Shown here one piece after another: positions 10,163 through 18,661 of a DNA stretch of 32,175 nucleotides. Both the position numbers and the translations under genes were made by a program. The DNA comes from Bacteroidales bacterium. GTDB lineage: Bacteria > Bacteroidota > Bacteroidia > Bacteroidales > UBA1402. How positions within the stretch are numbered: position 1 is the first letter of the stretch; every line of letters begins with the position of its first letter. A model generated the notes under the pieces. That model searched no databases. It saw nothing but the letters and a program-made list of their open reading frames with translations, and was not told the origin of the DNA. The stretch covers positions 1 to 32,175 of the forward strand of contig JAGDCW010000167.1 of assembly GCA_017958305.1 (NCBI GenBank), in the 5' to 3' direction.

Positions 10163-10209
10163 AGTTTTGTACGTTGGTCGATATTACAATAAACATTTTG
10201 TGGCCCCGA

Positions 10210-13200
10210 TTATTGTAGGCCGATGATTATTTTTTGGGCCATGACAGCCTCTTGTCGCTCCCCGACGGAGACATACAGTCTGCAAATATACACACCATCG
10301 CCCACTCTTCTGCCATTTTCTCCCAGATAATTCCATTGGATGACCTCTCCTTGGTTGTCGGCATTCAGGCTTTGGCCCGACGAACTCCAGACGAGCCGGC
10401 CCAACAGGTCGTAAACTCTCAGCTGGGTGGTCATCCACATGGCCGGACGGTCGTGGGTGAAGGTGAAGCTGGCCGCCTCCTCTGTCTGGCTGAAGACGAT
10501 GTCCATGATCCTGGGCTTGACTTTTTCGGACACCTGGAAGCGCAAGCTGGCGGTGGCAGAGTTGTTCTGCATGTCCCAGGCCTTGAGGCTCAGTTCGTGC
10601 CAGCCTTCATCCAGGGTGGGCAGGTTGAAGTAGATGCGGCCCCGGACATGGCTGTCCAGTTCGGAGGTGTAGTAGTTGTTCAAATTGAATTTTTCTTCGC
10701 CGTCGAGGGTGAGCATCAGGTCGTGGCCGATGCTGTTGCCACTGGCATTCAGGCCGTTCTCATCGTACAAAAGCGCAATGAGCGTGGGCGTGGCATGGGT
10801 CTTGCCCCCGTCGGCAAACAGTGTGTCGTTCATGAAGAGGCGGATTTCCGGGCCGATGGTGTCTTTGCCGGCCGTGGCATCGGTCCCTCCCAGGAGAAAG
10901 TCCTCGAACACCCCCTGGGCCTCGCAGCTCCCGTCGTGGTTGTAGGCGTAGAGGTTGACCTGCCCGGGCTCGTAGGAATAGCTCAGGTCTTTGGGAACGA
11001 TGAAACTCAGGCGGAAGCGGCCGTTCTCGACCGACGACTTGCCCGAATACAGGATTTTGTTGCGCTCCTGGTAGGAAAACACGTCGTTGCCGTTGTTGCC
11101 CAAGGTCTGGGCGTTTTGCACGGCATCGAAGACCGTTACACTGAGTGTGCCGTGAAAATCCTTGGCCGGACTCAGGTCGGTTCGCAGGATTTCTCCCTTC
11201 ATCTCCACTGTGCTGAGCGATTTCAGGGTGTCCGGGTCGGACGGATCGACCGGGCGGCCGTTGATGGAGTCTATGCGGATGTTGTATTCGGGATAGCCCA
11301 GATGGAGCGCGGGATCGCCGATAAGGGCGAAATTGAGTTTGTTGCGGTCGTTGCTCAGGGCGGAAGACTGCTTGGTGCGGCACATGACCTCCCCCAGACT
11401 GAGCCGCCGCCCGTTCCGCTTGTTGAAAATGTTCTCGATAAAGGCTTTGTTCAAGGTGAAATTCGGGCCGGAATACACCACCCGCGAGGTGGTGAACAGT
11501 CCGATGGCGCCCCCGTTTTCGTTGAGGAAGACATATTCGCCGCCCGAGGTTTCGTAGTCGTCGTAGCGGCAAAAATCACAGGTGGCGGTCACCCAAAGCG
11601 GCAGTCGGGTATTCTTCATCGATTTGATGTCCTTGATGGAAAGCAGGCTTTCGACCGCCCAGGCGGTGGTGGAGCCGTGGCCGCTGTAGTTGAGCATCAA
11701 AAGGCCGGAGTTGAGCAACTGGGAAAAGCGCTGGTTGGCGGCCGGCACCTTGGTGCCCGAGGCAGTGGTGACACGTTCGAAGGCATCGACATAGATTTTG
11801 TTCACCATAAACTCGGGATGCTGCTTCTTGACCGTCTCGGCCAGCTGGTCGGCGTGGCTGGTGTGGAGATTGTCGTCACCGTCGTCGCCCATGAACAGCA
11901 GGGTGTTCTTCCAAGTGCCTTTATCCTTGTTTTGCATGTACCTCAGGGTCTTATCGACGGCCGTGCGGGCCTCGACAAGGGTACGGACCGGGAAGCGGCC
12001 CACTCCGATGTCCAATTTGTCGTAACTCAGGTTGCGGCCCTCGCTGTCGTCGAGAAAACCGAAATAATCGTCGGTGACGTACGACGTGGTGCCTTCGAGT
12101 GTGACGAACGACTGGTAGGTGAGCAGTTTGTCGGGCCGGGAGTAGGACCCGGAAAAGTTCTTGGTCACAAGCCGGTTGTCGTAAACCCCGTCACCGAAGA
12201 GCAGCAGGGACTGGGGCAGGTCTTCGTCTGTCTCAGCCCGGTCGTAGAACATCTTCATAAAACGGCGGTAGGCCGTGGCATCGGGCGTGCCCGACGAAAA
12301 TTCGTGATAGACCTGCGGCGCGGTCACCACCACACAGCGGAGGCTGTCCCTTTGGGTATGCGCCTCGGCCAGTTCCCGGGCCAGGCTCAGGAAATCGGGA
12401 TGGGTGATGATGACGTAGTCTGCCTGGGGCAGGCCGTGCAGATCCTGGTTGTCGATACGGCCTTCGATGGTGGGACCGGCAATGTCGCCTTTGAGGTTGA
12501 CGGCCACGAATTCCCTGAGCTGGTCGGCCGCGGCCGTGAAAAGATAGTCGTTGCCTTCAAGCCGGCCCGCCATGACAAGGGGCTGGCCCGGTTGGGTGAC
12601 ATCCATCACCAGGGTCTGGGCATCGGCACCGCCCAGTTTGTATTCAATGTTGCCGCTGCCCACCGAGGCCGGGTCGCGGAAACAGAGCGTGGCCCCTGTC
12701 AGTTGCAGCTGCTTGCGCAGATTCAGGATGATGTAGTCGAGGTAGGCCGCCTTCACGGTGCCGCTGTTGCTGAAATGCAGTCCGACGTCCAAAGTCTGGT
12801 CCTGCGGCAGGAAATCGCGCTTGAGCGAACGGTTGTAGCCGTAGGTGTAGGAGTTGTCGGCCGAGATGAACGGAAAACTCATTTGCCCGCTGTGGGTGCC
12901 GTCCAACGACAAATCGCAGGTGTTGGCGACATTGCTTCGGGCCACGAATTCGACGGCGATGCGCGAACTCTGGTCGGTGACGGCTCCCGTCATGTCGAAA
13001 CGGAAGTGCTGTTCCGCCTGGCCGGAAAAGTCTTCGCCATAGCATTCGCGCCCCGTGGCCCCCGGATTGTAGAATTCCTCCTCGTGCAGGACAAAGTCGG
13101 TATAGCGCTGCGTCTGGCGGACAGCGTCGCCGAGCGATGCGGCCGTTTCCATCTCCAGGCTGCCTTCGTCGTTTTCGCCGATGAAATAATAACCCCGGAG

Positions 13201-14070
13201 ACTGTAGTGGTTCTGTTCACGCATATACATGCTACTGCCGCTGTCGTAATACCAGCGGCAGGGTCCCAGGCCGTAGAACAACAGGTATTGCTCCTGCTCG
13301 TTGCGGTAAACCGGCACCGGGGGCAGGTCATCGACATAGGGCAGGCTGAAATCCTCGGCCAGCAGCCGGCCTCCGTAGCCATAGACCTGTGCCTTTCGGG
13401 GATCGATGCCCAACTTGCGCAGCTGGCTGTAGGTGATTTTGTAGACATCGGTTTTCCCGACGCTGATCTTGACCCAGGTGCCCTGGCTCAGACGGGAATG
13501 GGAGGCATAGCGTCCGGCTTGGCCGCTCGCACGGGCGGCCCGGCGGGCCGTGAAGTTGGCCGCCGTGTTTTCGGCCACCACTTGGGAAGGCCCGCCCATC
13601 CAGGCCCATTCGAAGGATTGCAGCCGGTAATAGCGGTTGCCTTTTTGGATGAAAGGAAGAAAACTGACGTCCCAGCAGAGCCTTTTCCGCTCATATCCCG
13701 TCCTGACCTGAAGATCGAGACTCTCGCCGAGCCCGGCCTTTTGCAGCATGGGCTTCATGGCCCTGAGGGCTTCCCCCTTGATCTCTTCAAAAACAGGAAA
13801 CTGGATGGCAATGCCTTCGTAGGAAGCCTCGGGATAGAGGCACCCGACATAGCGGGGCAACGAGAGGCTGTCTTCTTGCCAGCCCCCTTCAAAGCGCCAA
13901 TACGGTCCCTCCGCCTGGTCGTTGCCCAGGGCGCATTGTCTCCACTCGAGTTGTACGGCATGGGCCGGCAGGTTCACCGCCAACACCGACACCGACATGA
14001 GCAGGCCCGCTGCAAAATGCAGGAAAGACTTGCTTTTCGAGTGGCAATATGTCCGTTTGCACCGTATCAT
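10210..14070 (-). CDS. porU: Type IX secretion sortase PorU (gingipain-fold C25 peptidase)
   Basis: A 1286-residue cell-surface peptidase that removes the C-terminal signal from T9SS cargo and attaches the cargo to A-LPS. An N-terminal signal sequence ends near AHA (about residue 38). The C25 catalytic pair is His798 (NYSGHGS) and Cys831 (WVTATCDFCR), 33 residues apart, the same gap as His211/Cys244 in RgpB. A C-terminal sorting-type domain (RVYDLLGRLVW, then GDGVYICRL) occupies about the last 80 residues; PorU is known to keep this domain. It is the third gene of the rex-headed run, 26 bp after the FAH gene. A long open frame on the other strand covers the whole gene, but it is a shadow of GC-rich codon use. 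Confidence 0.94.
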   Translation of the reverse strand: MIRCKRTYCHSKSKSFLHFAAGLLMSVSVLAVNLPAHAVQLEWRQCALGNDQAEGPYWRFEGGWQEDSLSLPRYVGCLYPEASYEGIAIQFPVFEEIKGEALRAMKPMLQKAGLGESLDLQVRTGYERKRLCWDVSFLPFIQKGNRYYRLQSFEWAWMGGPSQVVAENTAANFTARRAARASGQAGRYASHSRLSQGTWVKISVGKTDVYKITYSQLRKLGIDPRKAQVYGYGGRLLAEDFSLPYVDDLPPVPVYRNEQEQYLLFYGLGPCRWYYDSGSSMYMREQNHYSLRGYYFIGENDEGSLEMETAASLGDAVRQTQRYTDFVLHEEEFYNPGATGRECYGEDFSGQAEQHFRFDMTGAVTDQSSRIAVEFVARSNVANTCDLSLDGTHSGQMSFPFISADNSYTYGYNRSLKRDFLPQDQTLDVGLHFSNSGTVKAAYLDYIILNLRKQLQLTGATLCFRDPASVGSGNIEYKLGGADAQTLVMDVTQPGQPLVMAGRLEGNDYLFTAAADQLREFVAVNLKGDIAGPTIEGRIDNQDLHGLPQADYVIITHPDFLSLARELAEAHTQRDSLRCVVVTAPQVYHEFSSGTPDATAYRRFMKMFYDRAETDEDLPQSLLLFGDGVYDNRLVTKNFSGSYSRPDKLLTYQSFVTLEGTTSYVTDDYFGFLDDSEGRNLSYDKLDIGVGRFPVRTLVEARTAVDKTLRYMQNKDKGTWKNTLLFMGDDGDDNLHTSHADQLAETVKKQHPEFMVNKIYVDAFERVTTASGTKVPAANQRFSQLLNSGLLMLNYSGHGSTTAWAVESLLSIKDIKSMKNTRLPLWVTATCDFCRYDDYETSGGEYVFLNENGGAIGLFTTSRVVYSGPNFTLNKAFIENIFNKRNGRRLSLGEVMCRTKQSSALSNDRNKLNFALIGDPALHLGYPEYNIRIDSINGRPVDPSDPDTLKSLSTVEMKGEILRTDLSPAKDFHGTLSVTVFDAVQNAQTLGNNGNDVFSYQERNKILYSGKSSVENGRFRLSFIVPKDLSYSYEPGQVNLYAYNHDGSCEAQGVFEDFLLGGTDATAGKDTIGPEIRLFMNDTLFADGGKTHATPTLIALLYDENGLNASGNSIGHDLMLTLDGEEKFNLNNYYTSELDSHVRGRIYFNLPTLDEGWHELSLKAWDMQNNSATASLRFQVSEKVKPRIMDIVFSQTEEAASFTFTHDRPAMWMTTQLRVYDLLGRLVWSSSGQSLNADNQGEVIQWNYLGENGRRVGDGVYICRLYVSVGERQEAVMAQKIIIGLQ

Positions 14071-14096
14071 AATACCATAACGGATTTTTGGGCGCT

Positions 14097-14708
14097 TTAT
14101 TTTATACGCAACTGCAAGAGCTTTTCATCGCCCAGGCTGGCCTCCAGGCAGTCGCCGATATGGACGGGACCGACTCCGTAGGGTGTGCCGGTGAAGATCA
14201 GGTCGCCCGTCTTGAGCGTGAAAAAACGGCTGGCATAGGAGACGATGCGGTCTATGCTGAAAATCATGTCGCCGGTGTAACCCTTTTGGACGGTCTTCCC
14301 GTTGATGTCGAGATGAAAATGCAGGTCTTGCATGTTGCGTTGTCCGACCGGGAGGAAACGCCCGACGACGGCCGACTGGTCGAAGCCTTTGCTCACCGCC
14401 CAGGGCAGCCCTTTTTGGCGGGCCTGGCGCTGCAGGTCGCGGGCGGTCATGTCCAGCCCGAGGGTGAACTGGTCGTAATAGCGATGGGCGAATTTCTCGG
14501 CGATGTTTTTGCCCAGTTTCGAGATTTTGACGACAATCTCGGTCTCGTAATGGATTTCATCCGAAAAGTCGGGCAGGAAAAAAGGCAATTTGTCGCTGGC
14601 CAGGGCTGAATCGGGTTTGAGAAACAGCACAGGCTCGGAAGGCTCTTCGTTCTCTTCGAGCTCGGAGACATGCTCCCGATAGTTCATGCCGACGGCAATT
14701 ATCTTCAT
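14097..14708 (-). CDS. Fumarylacetoacetate hydrolase (FAH) family protein
   Basis: A 203-residue enzyme of the short FAH/FAHD1 type. The opening MKIIAVGMNYREH, the metal-ligand region HYETEIVVKI at about 53-62, and the GLDMTARDLQ and TGDLIFTGTPYGVG motifs are all typical. Members bind Mg2+ or Mn2+ and cleave acylpyruvates, decarboxylate oxaloacetate or act on similar beta-keto acids; the exact substrate cannot be read from sequence. It lies between rex (10 bp upstream) and porU. With Rex and PckA in the window, an oxaloacetate-related role is tempting but only an inference. Confidence 0.88.
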   Translation of the reverse strand: MKIIAVGMNYREHVSELEENEEPSEPVLFLKPDSALASDKLPFFLPDFSDEIHYETEIVVKISKLGKNIAEKFAHRYYDQFTLGLDMTARDLQRQARQKGLPWAVSKGFDQSAVVGRFLPVGQRNMQDLHFHLDINGKTVQKGYTGDMIFSIDRIVSYASRFFTLKTGDLIFTGTPYGVGPVHIGDCLEASLGDEKLLQLRIK

Positions 14709-14718
14709 AGGGATTCCG

Positions 14719-15354
14719 TTACTGGCCCGTCTCGCACTCCAGGCGATTGAACATGACGGCCAGATGGGCGTAAATGGAAGTGTTCTGTACGACGATATGT
14801 TCGGGGACGCTGATGCGGAAAGGCGTAAAATTCCAGATGGCCCGTATGCCGCCCCGGATGATATAGTCGGTGGTTTCCTGCGCCTTCTGCACCGGCACGG
14901 TCAGTATGCCGATGGAGGCGGGCTGCTGCCGCTGGCGCTCAAAGTACTCGTCCAGGTGATAGACCGGGATGCCGTTCACTTCATGGCCGACCAGATCGGG
15001 ATTGACATCGAATCCGGCCAGGATCTCCATGCCAAACTGCGAAAGACCTTTGTCGTGGAGCAAAGCTCCGCCCAGATTGCCGGCTCCGAAAAGATAGGCC
15101 TGGTGCACACGGCCGAAGCCCAGGAAGGTCTCCAACACTTCGATGAGCTTGTGTATGTCGTAGCCGATGCGTGTCTTGCCACTGATCTTGATAAACGACA
15201 GGTCCTTGGCGATCTGCGAAGCGCTGACGCTGATGGCCTGTGCAATCTGAGTGGAGGAAATGACGGTCTCGCCCTGGGCGGCGGCCATTTTCAGATAGGC
15301 CAGATACCAGGGAAGGCGGCGCAAGGTTGGTTCGGGAACTCTCATTTCGTTCAT
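14719..15354 (-). CDS. rex: Redox-sensing transcriptional repressor Rex
   Basis: A 211-residue regulator with an N-terminal winged helix (about 1-80; the recognition helix includes SASQIAKDLSFI) and an NAD(H)-binding Rossmann domain whose glycine motif GAGNLG is at 90-95. Rex binds DNA when NAD+ is high and lets go when NADH rises, so it turns on fermentative and anaerobic genes. It is the first gene of an eight-gene run and shares an 80-bp upstream gap with the divergent SUI1-like gene. A -7 box is present just upstream. Two TTGCAA palindromes lie in the same gap, but they do not match the usual Rex site, so autoregulation is not shown. Confidence 0.93.
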   Translation of the reverse strand: MNEMRVPEPTLRRLPWYLAYLKMAAAQGETVISSTQIAQAISVSASQIAKDLSFIKISGKTRIGYDIHKLIEVLETFLGFGRVHQAYLFGAGNLGGALLHDKGLSQFGMEILAGFDVNPDLVGHEVNGIPVYHLDEYFERQRQQPASIGILTVPVQKAQETTDYIIRGGIRAIWNFTPFRISVPEHIVVQNTSIYAHLAVMFNRLECETGQ

Positions 15355-15358
15355 GTGG

Positions 15359-15366
15359 CAAAAATA
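15359..15366 (-). promoter_or_regulatory. -7 box of the rex-porU-porV operon
   Basis: The minus strand reads TATTTTTG, an exact TAnnTTTG match, only 5 bp upstream of the rex ATG. A weak -33 (GTTG, 15387-15390) lies 20 bp further up. The very short leader would give an almost leaderless rex mRNA, or the start may be the second Met at residue 4. Confidence 0.45.
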
Positions 15367-15383
15367 CGTAATTTTGTCTTATC

Positions 15384-15411
15384 TTGCAACGGGTTTTGAA
15401 AGACTTTGCAA
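15384..15411. promoter_or_regulatory. Paired TTGCAA palindromes in the rex/SUI1 gap
   Basis: TTGCAA occurs at 15384-15389 and 15406-15411, 22 bp apart, about two helical turns, between the divergent rex and SUI1-like genes. The spacing is what a dimeric regulator might use. No known factor is matched. Confidence 0.25.
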
Positions 15412-15434
15412 CTTGAATTCAACACGATACGAAA

Positions 15435-15770
15435 ATGGATTGGAAACAACAACTGGCTGCCTTGGCAGTCAAGGAAGACCTGCCCGCCGAAGAACCGTCA
15501 CCGGCGAAACCGGAACCTGCCACCGATAAGGCCCCGAAACAGACGCTCTGCCTTCGCTACGAAAAGCGCAACGGCAAACCTGCCACCATCGTCAGCGAGT
15601 TTGACGGCCCGGAGGAAGCGCTCAAAGAGCTGGCCCGGCGTCTCAAGTCCACCTTGGGCATCGGCGGTTCGGCCAAGGACGATGAAATCCTGCTGCAAGG
15701 CGATGTCCGCCAGAAGGTCACCGCCCTGCTGCGCTCGTGGGGCTACCGGCTCAAAGGGGAAGTCCGCTAA
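15435..15770 (+). CDS. SUI1/eIF1-like (YciH-type) translation factor
   Basis: A 111-residue protein. Residues about 1-36 are a Pro/Glu/Lys-rich, likely disordered stretch. Residues about 37-111 form the eIF1/SUI1 fold, with the basic loop RYEKRNGKPATIV, LKELARRLKSTLGIGGSAKDDEILLQGD and a C-terminal LRSWGYRLKG. In eukaryotes eIF1 guards start-codon choice; the bacterial YciH forms are thought to affect initiation fidelity or stress-time translation, but the role is poorly known. It is divergent from rex and converges on the tsf operon, sharing the hairpin at 15822-15851. I could not find a good promoter box for it. Confidence 0.9.
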   Translation: MDWKQQLAALAVKEDLPAEEPSPAKPEPATDKAPKQTLCLRYEKRNGKPATIVSEFDGPEEALKELARRLKSTLGIGGSAKDDEILLQGDVRQKVTALLRSWGYRLKGEVR

Positions 15771-15813
15771 GGTCTCGTCTCCCCGTCCGATTAGCATCGG
15801 GCATTTGGCCCCT

Positions 15814-15851
15814 GAAAAAACAAGCCCGGAAAGCTTGGGCCTTCCGGGCTT
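15814..15851 (-). terminator. Rho-independent terminator of the rplM-rpsI-rpsB-tsf operon
   Basis: A 10-bp perfect stem, AAGCCCGGAA (15822-15831) with TTCCGGGCTT (15842-15851), has a 10-nt loop. On the minus strand it is followed by a U run (AAAAAA on the plus strand at 15815-15820). It sits 22 bp after the tsf stop. It may also stop the SUI1-like transcript from the other side, but the plus-strand T run is weak. Confidence 0.88.
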
Positions 15852-15873
15852 TGGTATGGATGTTGAATCGGAC

Positions 15874-16695
15874 TTATTCCTGATTCAGGGTGACGCGCTT
15901 GAAATCGATCGGAGCCAACTGGGCATCAGCCTGCTTGAGGTACTGGGCCACAGAAATCTTGGCTTCCTTGATGAAGGCCTGCTCCAACAGGGTGGATTCC
16001 TGGTAGAACTTGTTCAGACGGCCCTGGGCGATCTTGTCGAGCATAGCTTCGGGCTTGCCTTCTTCGCGGGCTTTCTCACGGCCGATTTCCAATTCCTTGG
16101 CCACTACGTCGGCGGGAACGGAAGCTCTGTCCAGAGAAATGGGGTTCATGGCGGCAATCTGCATAGCCACGTCGCGAGCTACCTGATATTCGGCTTCCTT
16201 GTTGAAAGCGACGATCGTAGCCAGCTTGTTGCCCGGGTGGATGTAATCCATCACGTAGGCACCCTTGACGAAAGCATAGAAGTCGAGTTCCATCTTCTCG
16301 CCGGTGACACCGCTGCGCTCGGTGATGCGCTCGGCAACACTCAGACCGTTCATGTCCAAGGCCAGAAGTTCGTCCTGGGTGGCCGGCTGCTTGGCCAGGG
16401 CCAGATCCAGAATCGACTTGGTCAGGGCAACGAAATCGGCGTTCTTGGCGACGAAGTCGGTTTCGCACTTCAGGGCCAGGACGGCGGCAAAACCACCGTT
16501 CATGCCAGCCAGGACGCAACCTTCGGAAGCTTCGCGGTCACTGCGCTTGGCAGCAATTGCCTTACCCTTTTTGCGGATAATCTCAATTGCCTTCTCCATA
16601 TCGTTGTTGGCTTCAGCCAATGCATTCTTGCAATCCATCATACCAGCACCGGTCATCTGACGCAGATGCTGGATTTCAGCCATTGTAACTGCCAT
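15874..16695 (-). CDS. tsf: Translation elongation factor Ts
   Basis: A 273-residue nucleotide exchange factor that recycles EF-Tu-GDP to EF-Tu-GTP. The UBA-like N-terminal domain (IQHLRQMTGAGMMDCKNAL, about 8-26) and the EF-Tu-contact TDFV motif at 79-82 are both present. The first Met at 16695 is 24 bp after rpsB; a second Met at residue 5 (16683) is also possible and matches many EF-Ts starts. It is the last gene of the ribosomal operon, before a strong terminator. Confidence 0.96.
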   Translation of the reverse strand: MAVTMAEIQHLRQMTGAGMMDCKNALAEANNDMEKAIEIIRKKGKAIAAKRSDREASEGCVLAGMNGGFAAVLALKCETDFVAKNADFVALTKSILDLALAKQPATQDELLALDMNGLSVAERITERSGVTGEKMELDFYAFVKGAYVMDYIHPGNKLATIVAFNKEAEYQVARDVAMQIAAMNPISLDRASVPADVVAKELEIGREKAREEGKPEAMLDKIAQGRLNKFYQESTLLEQAFIKEAKISVAQYLKQADAQLAPIDFKRVTLNQE

Positions 16696-16719
16696 AATTG
16701 TTTAGGATTAAATGGGTTA

Positions 16720-17577
16720 TTATTCTTCGTCTTCTTTGGCGAACTTGCTGGTGGCGCGAGCCTTCATGGCTTCTTCGTCTTCCTTCTGGATGCGTTCCCT
16801 GCGCTGGCGCGGACGACGTTCCTTCTTGGGAGCTTCAGCTTCTTCGCTTTCTTCCTGAGCGGCGGCGGCATCGGCATCGGCCTTTTCTACCTTGCGCTCT
16901 TCCAGTCCTTCGTTGATGGCTGCGCAGATGGCATCCAGCACGGCTTCAATCGACTTGGTGGCATCGTCGTTGGCGGGGATGACATAGTCGATGGGCGTAG
17001 GATCGGAGTTGGTATCGACCATGGCAAACACGGGGATACCCAGACGGTTGGCTTCATGTACGGCGATGGCCTCTTTCAGGACATCGACGACAAACAGGGC
17101 CGAGGGCAGACGGTTCAGGTCGGCGATACTGCCCAGGTTCTTTTCCAGTTTGGCGCGCTGACGGGAAATCTGCAGACGCTCTCTCTTGGAAAGGTTCTTG
17201 AAAGTACCGTCGGATTCCATCTTGTCGATGGTAGCCATCTTCTTGACGGCCTTGCGGATGGTCGGGAAGTTGGTCAGCATGCCGCCGGGCCAGCGTTCGA
17301 TGACGTAGGGCATACCAACGGAGGTAGCCTTCTCGGCAACGATTTCCTTGGCCTGTTTCTTGGTGGCGACGAAGAGGACTTTCTTACCGGACTTGGCGAT
17401 ATTCTTCATAGCTTCGGCGGCTTCATCGACAGCGGCGATGGTCTTGTGCAGATCTATGATATGGATACCGTTGCGTTCCATGAAGATATAGGGAGCCATG
17501 GCGGGATTCCATTTTCTCTTGAGGTGTCCGAAATGTACGCCGGCTTCCAGTAATTGATCAAAAGTTGTTCTAGACAT
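16720..17577 (-). CDS. rpsB: 30S ribosomal protein S2
   Basis: A 285-residue S2 when started at MSRTTFDQLLEAGVHFGH (17577). An in-frame upstream ATG (17622) would add 15 residues unlike any S2 start, and it lies inside the probable leader, so I rejected it. The core is standard (HFGHLKRKWNPAM, then FVATKKQA and RWPGGMLTNF). After about residue 220 comes a long charged tail, Glu/Ala-rich then Arg/Lys-rich, which Bacteroidota S2 proteins often carry. It lies 127 bp after rpsI, a larger gap than elsewhere in the operon. Confidence 0.95.
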   Translation of the reverse strand: MSRTTFDQLLEAGVHFGHLKRKWNPAMAPYIFMERNGIHIIDLHKTIAAVDEAAEAMKNIAKSGKKVLFVATKKQAKEIVAEKATSVGMPYVIERWPGGMLTNFPTIRKAVKKMATIDKMESDGTFKNLSKRERLQISRQRAKLEKNLGSIADLNRLPSALFVVDVLKEAIAVHEANRLGIPVFAMVDTNSDPTPIDYVIPANDDATKSIEAVLDAICAAINEGLEERKVEKADADAAAAQEESEEAEAPKKERRPRQRRERIQKEDEEAMKARATSKFAKEDEE

Positions 17578-17704
17578 AATTGTGTTGTTAAAATCGTTTA
17601 CATTCTTTTGGGGCTCACTCAATCCACGGGTAGTTTCCCAGGGGAAAGTCTCGCAGATTTAGATACTAAACGTCTCTATTTTATGAGCAGTGTAAATAAT
17701 CTGA
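17578..17704 (-). promoter_or_regulatory. Possible structured rpsB leader
   Basis: The 127-nt gap between rpsI and rpsB holds small hairpins on the minus strand: TTTAG/CTAAA with a TAT loop, and TTTCC/GGAAA around CCTG (17634-17647), followed by a G/C-rich stretch. S2 autoregulates its own mRNA in several bacteria, so a cis-regulatory leader is plausible here. I cannot match it to a named motif. Confidence 0.35.
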
Positions 17705-18091
17705 TTAACGTTTGCTGAACTGGAAACGTTTACGGGCTTTCGGACGACCCGGTTTCTTACGCTCGACGGCGCGGGAATCACGAGTCATGAAGCCTTCGGC
17801 CTTCAAAGCGGACTTGTCGTCCGGATTGAGTTTGACCAGGGCACGGGCAATACCCAGACGGGCTGCGGAAGCCTGTCCGTTATAGCCGCCGCCGACCAGG
17901 TTGATGGTGATATCATACTTGCCGGCTACATCCAAGGTGTTGAGGGGCTGCAGCACTACATACTGCAACAGCGGAGACGGGAAATAGACTTTCAGGTCCC
18001 TGTCGTTGATGGTAATGTTGCCACTTCCTTCTTTGATGAAGACGCGGGCGATGGCCGCTTTTCTTCTTCCTACTGCGTTTACAACTTCCAT
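17705..18091 (-). CDS. rpsI: 30S ribosomal protein S9
   Basis: A 128-residue S9. The opening VNAVGRRKAAIARVFI, the GGGYNGQASAARLGIARAL motif and the basic C-terminus ending in FSKR, which reaches the P-site tRNA, are all standard. It begins 2 bp after the rplM stop, as in most bacteria. Confidence 0.97.
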   Translation of the reverse strand: MEVVNAVGRRKAAIARVFIKEGSGNITINDRDLKVYFPSPLLQYVVLQPLNTLDVAGKYDITINLVGGGYNGQASAARLGIARALVKLNPDDKSALKAEGFMTRDSRAVERKKPGRPKARKRFQFSKR

Positions 18092-18093
18092 AA

Positions 18094-18549
18094 TTAGCTA
18101 AGTGTGTTTAAATCAATTACTTTCGGATTCTGTGCCTGATGAGGATGCTCGCTGCCTACATACACATGCATGTTGTTGATCAGGGCTTCTCCCAGACGGT
18201 TCTTAGGAAGCATGCCTTTTACTACCTTGCGATAAAGGTCTTCGGGATTTTTCGCCATCAATTTGGCGGGGGTGGTTTCGCGCTGGCCGCCGGGATAACC
18301 CGTATGGCTCAGATAAACGCGGTCATTCCATTTCGAACCGGTAAGTTTCACTTTCTCAGCATTGATGATGATGACGTTGTCACCACAGTCAACATGCGGA
18401 GTGAAGCTAGCTTTGTACTTACCTCTCAGCAACTTGGCCACCTTCGTCCCCAAACGACCTAACGCCTGATCGGTTGCATCGACTACAACCCATTCTTTCT
18501 GCGCTGTTGCCTTGTTTACAGAAATGGTTTTGTAACTCAAACTGTCCAC
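18094..18549 (-). CDS. rplM: 50S ribosomal protein L13
   Basis: A 151-residue L13 with the usual VVDATDQALGRLGTKVAKLLRGK stretch at about 22-44, the HVDCGDNVIIINAEKVKLTG region and the C-terminal YVGSEHPHQAQNP. The start at 18549 gives the N-terminal MDSLSYKTISVN common in Bacteroidota L13. It is the first gene of the ribosomal operon; the promoter at 18631-18661 lies about 80 bp upstream. Confidence 0.97.
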   Translation of the reverse strand: MDSLSYKTISVNKATAQKEWVVVDATDQALGRLGTKVAKLLRGKYKASFTPHVDCGDNVIIINAEKVKLTGSKWNDRVYLSHTGYPGGQRETTPAKLMAKNPEDLYRKVVKGMLPKNRLGEALINNMHVYVGSEHPHQAQNPKVIDLNTLS

Positions 18550-18630
18550 TGCTTTTTAAGTTTAATAGTTAATATAATGGTTTTCAATCCGATATGAGCG
18601 AATTATCCAAAATCACCCAAAATCGGGCTG

Positions 18631-18661
18631 CAAAGGTAGTAAAAGCCAAGCGAAATCCAAA
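18631..18661 (-). promoter_or_regulatory. Promoter of the rplM operon
   Basis: The minus strand has TTTG at 18658-18661, a 19-bp spacer and TACCTTTG at 18631-18638, an exact match to the Bacteroidota -33/-7 consensus. The -33 box lies inside a 14-bp perfect palindrome (18658-18671). Confidence 0.75.

Noticed and set aside
10234-14181. A 1315-codon open frame on the plus strand across porU
   Set aside because: It mirrors the porU reading frame on the opposite strand, has no family motif, and is explained by GC-rich codons that lack antisense stops. Similar shadows lie over the CotH, fab and lptD genes.
14097-14708. A tyrosine-catabolism role for the FAH-family gene
   Set aside because: The short FAHD1-like form and the lack of any other tyrosine-degradation gene nearby do not support it.
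17578-17622. A longer S2 start adding 15 residues
   Set aside because: The added residues are unlike S2 N-termini, and the standard MSRTTFDQLL start is present directly after.
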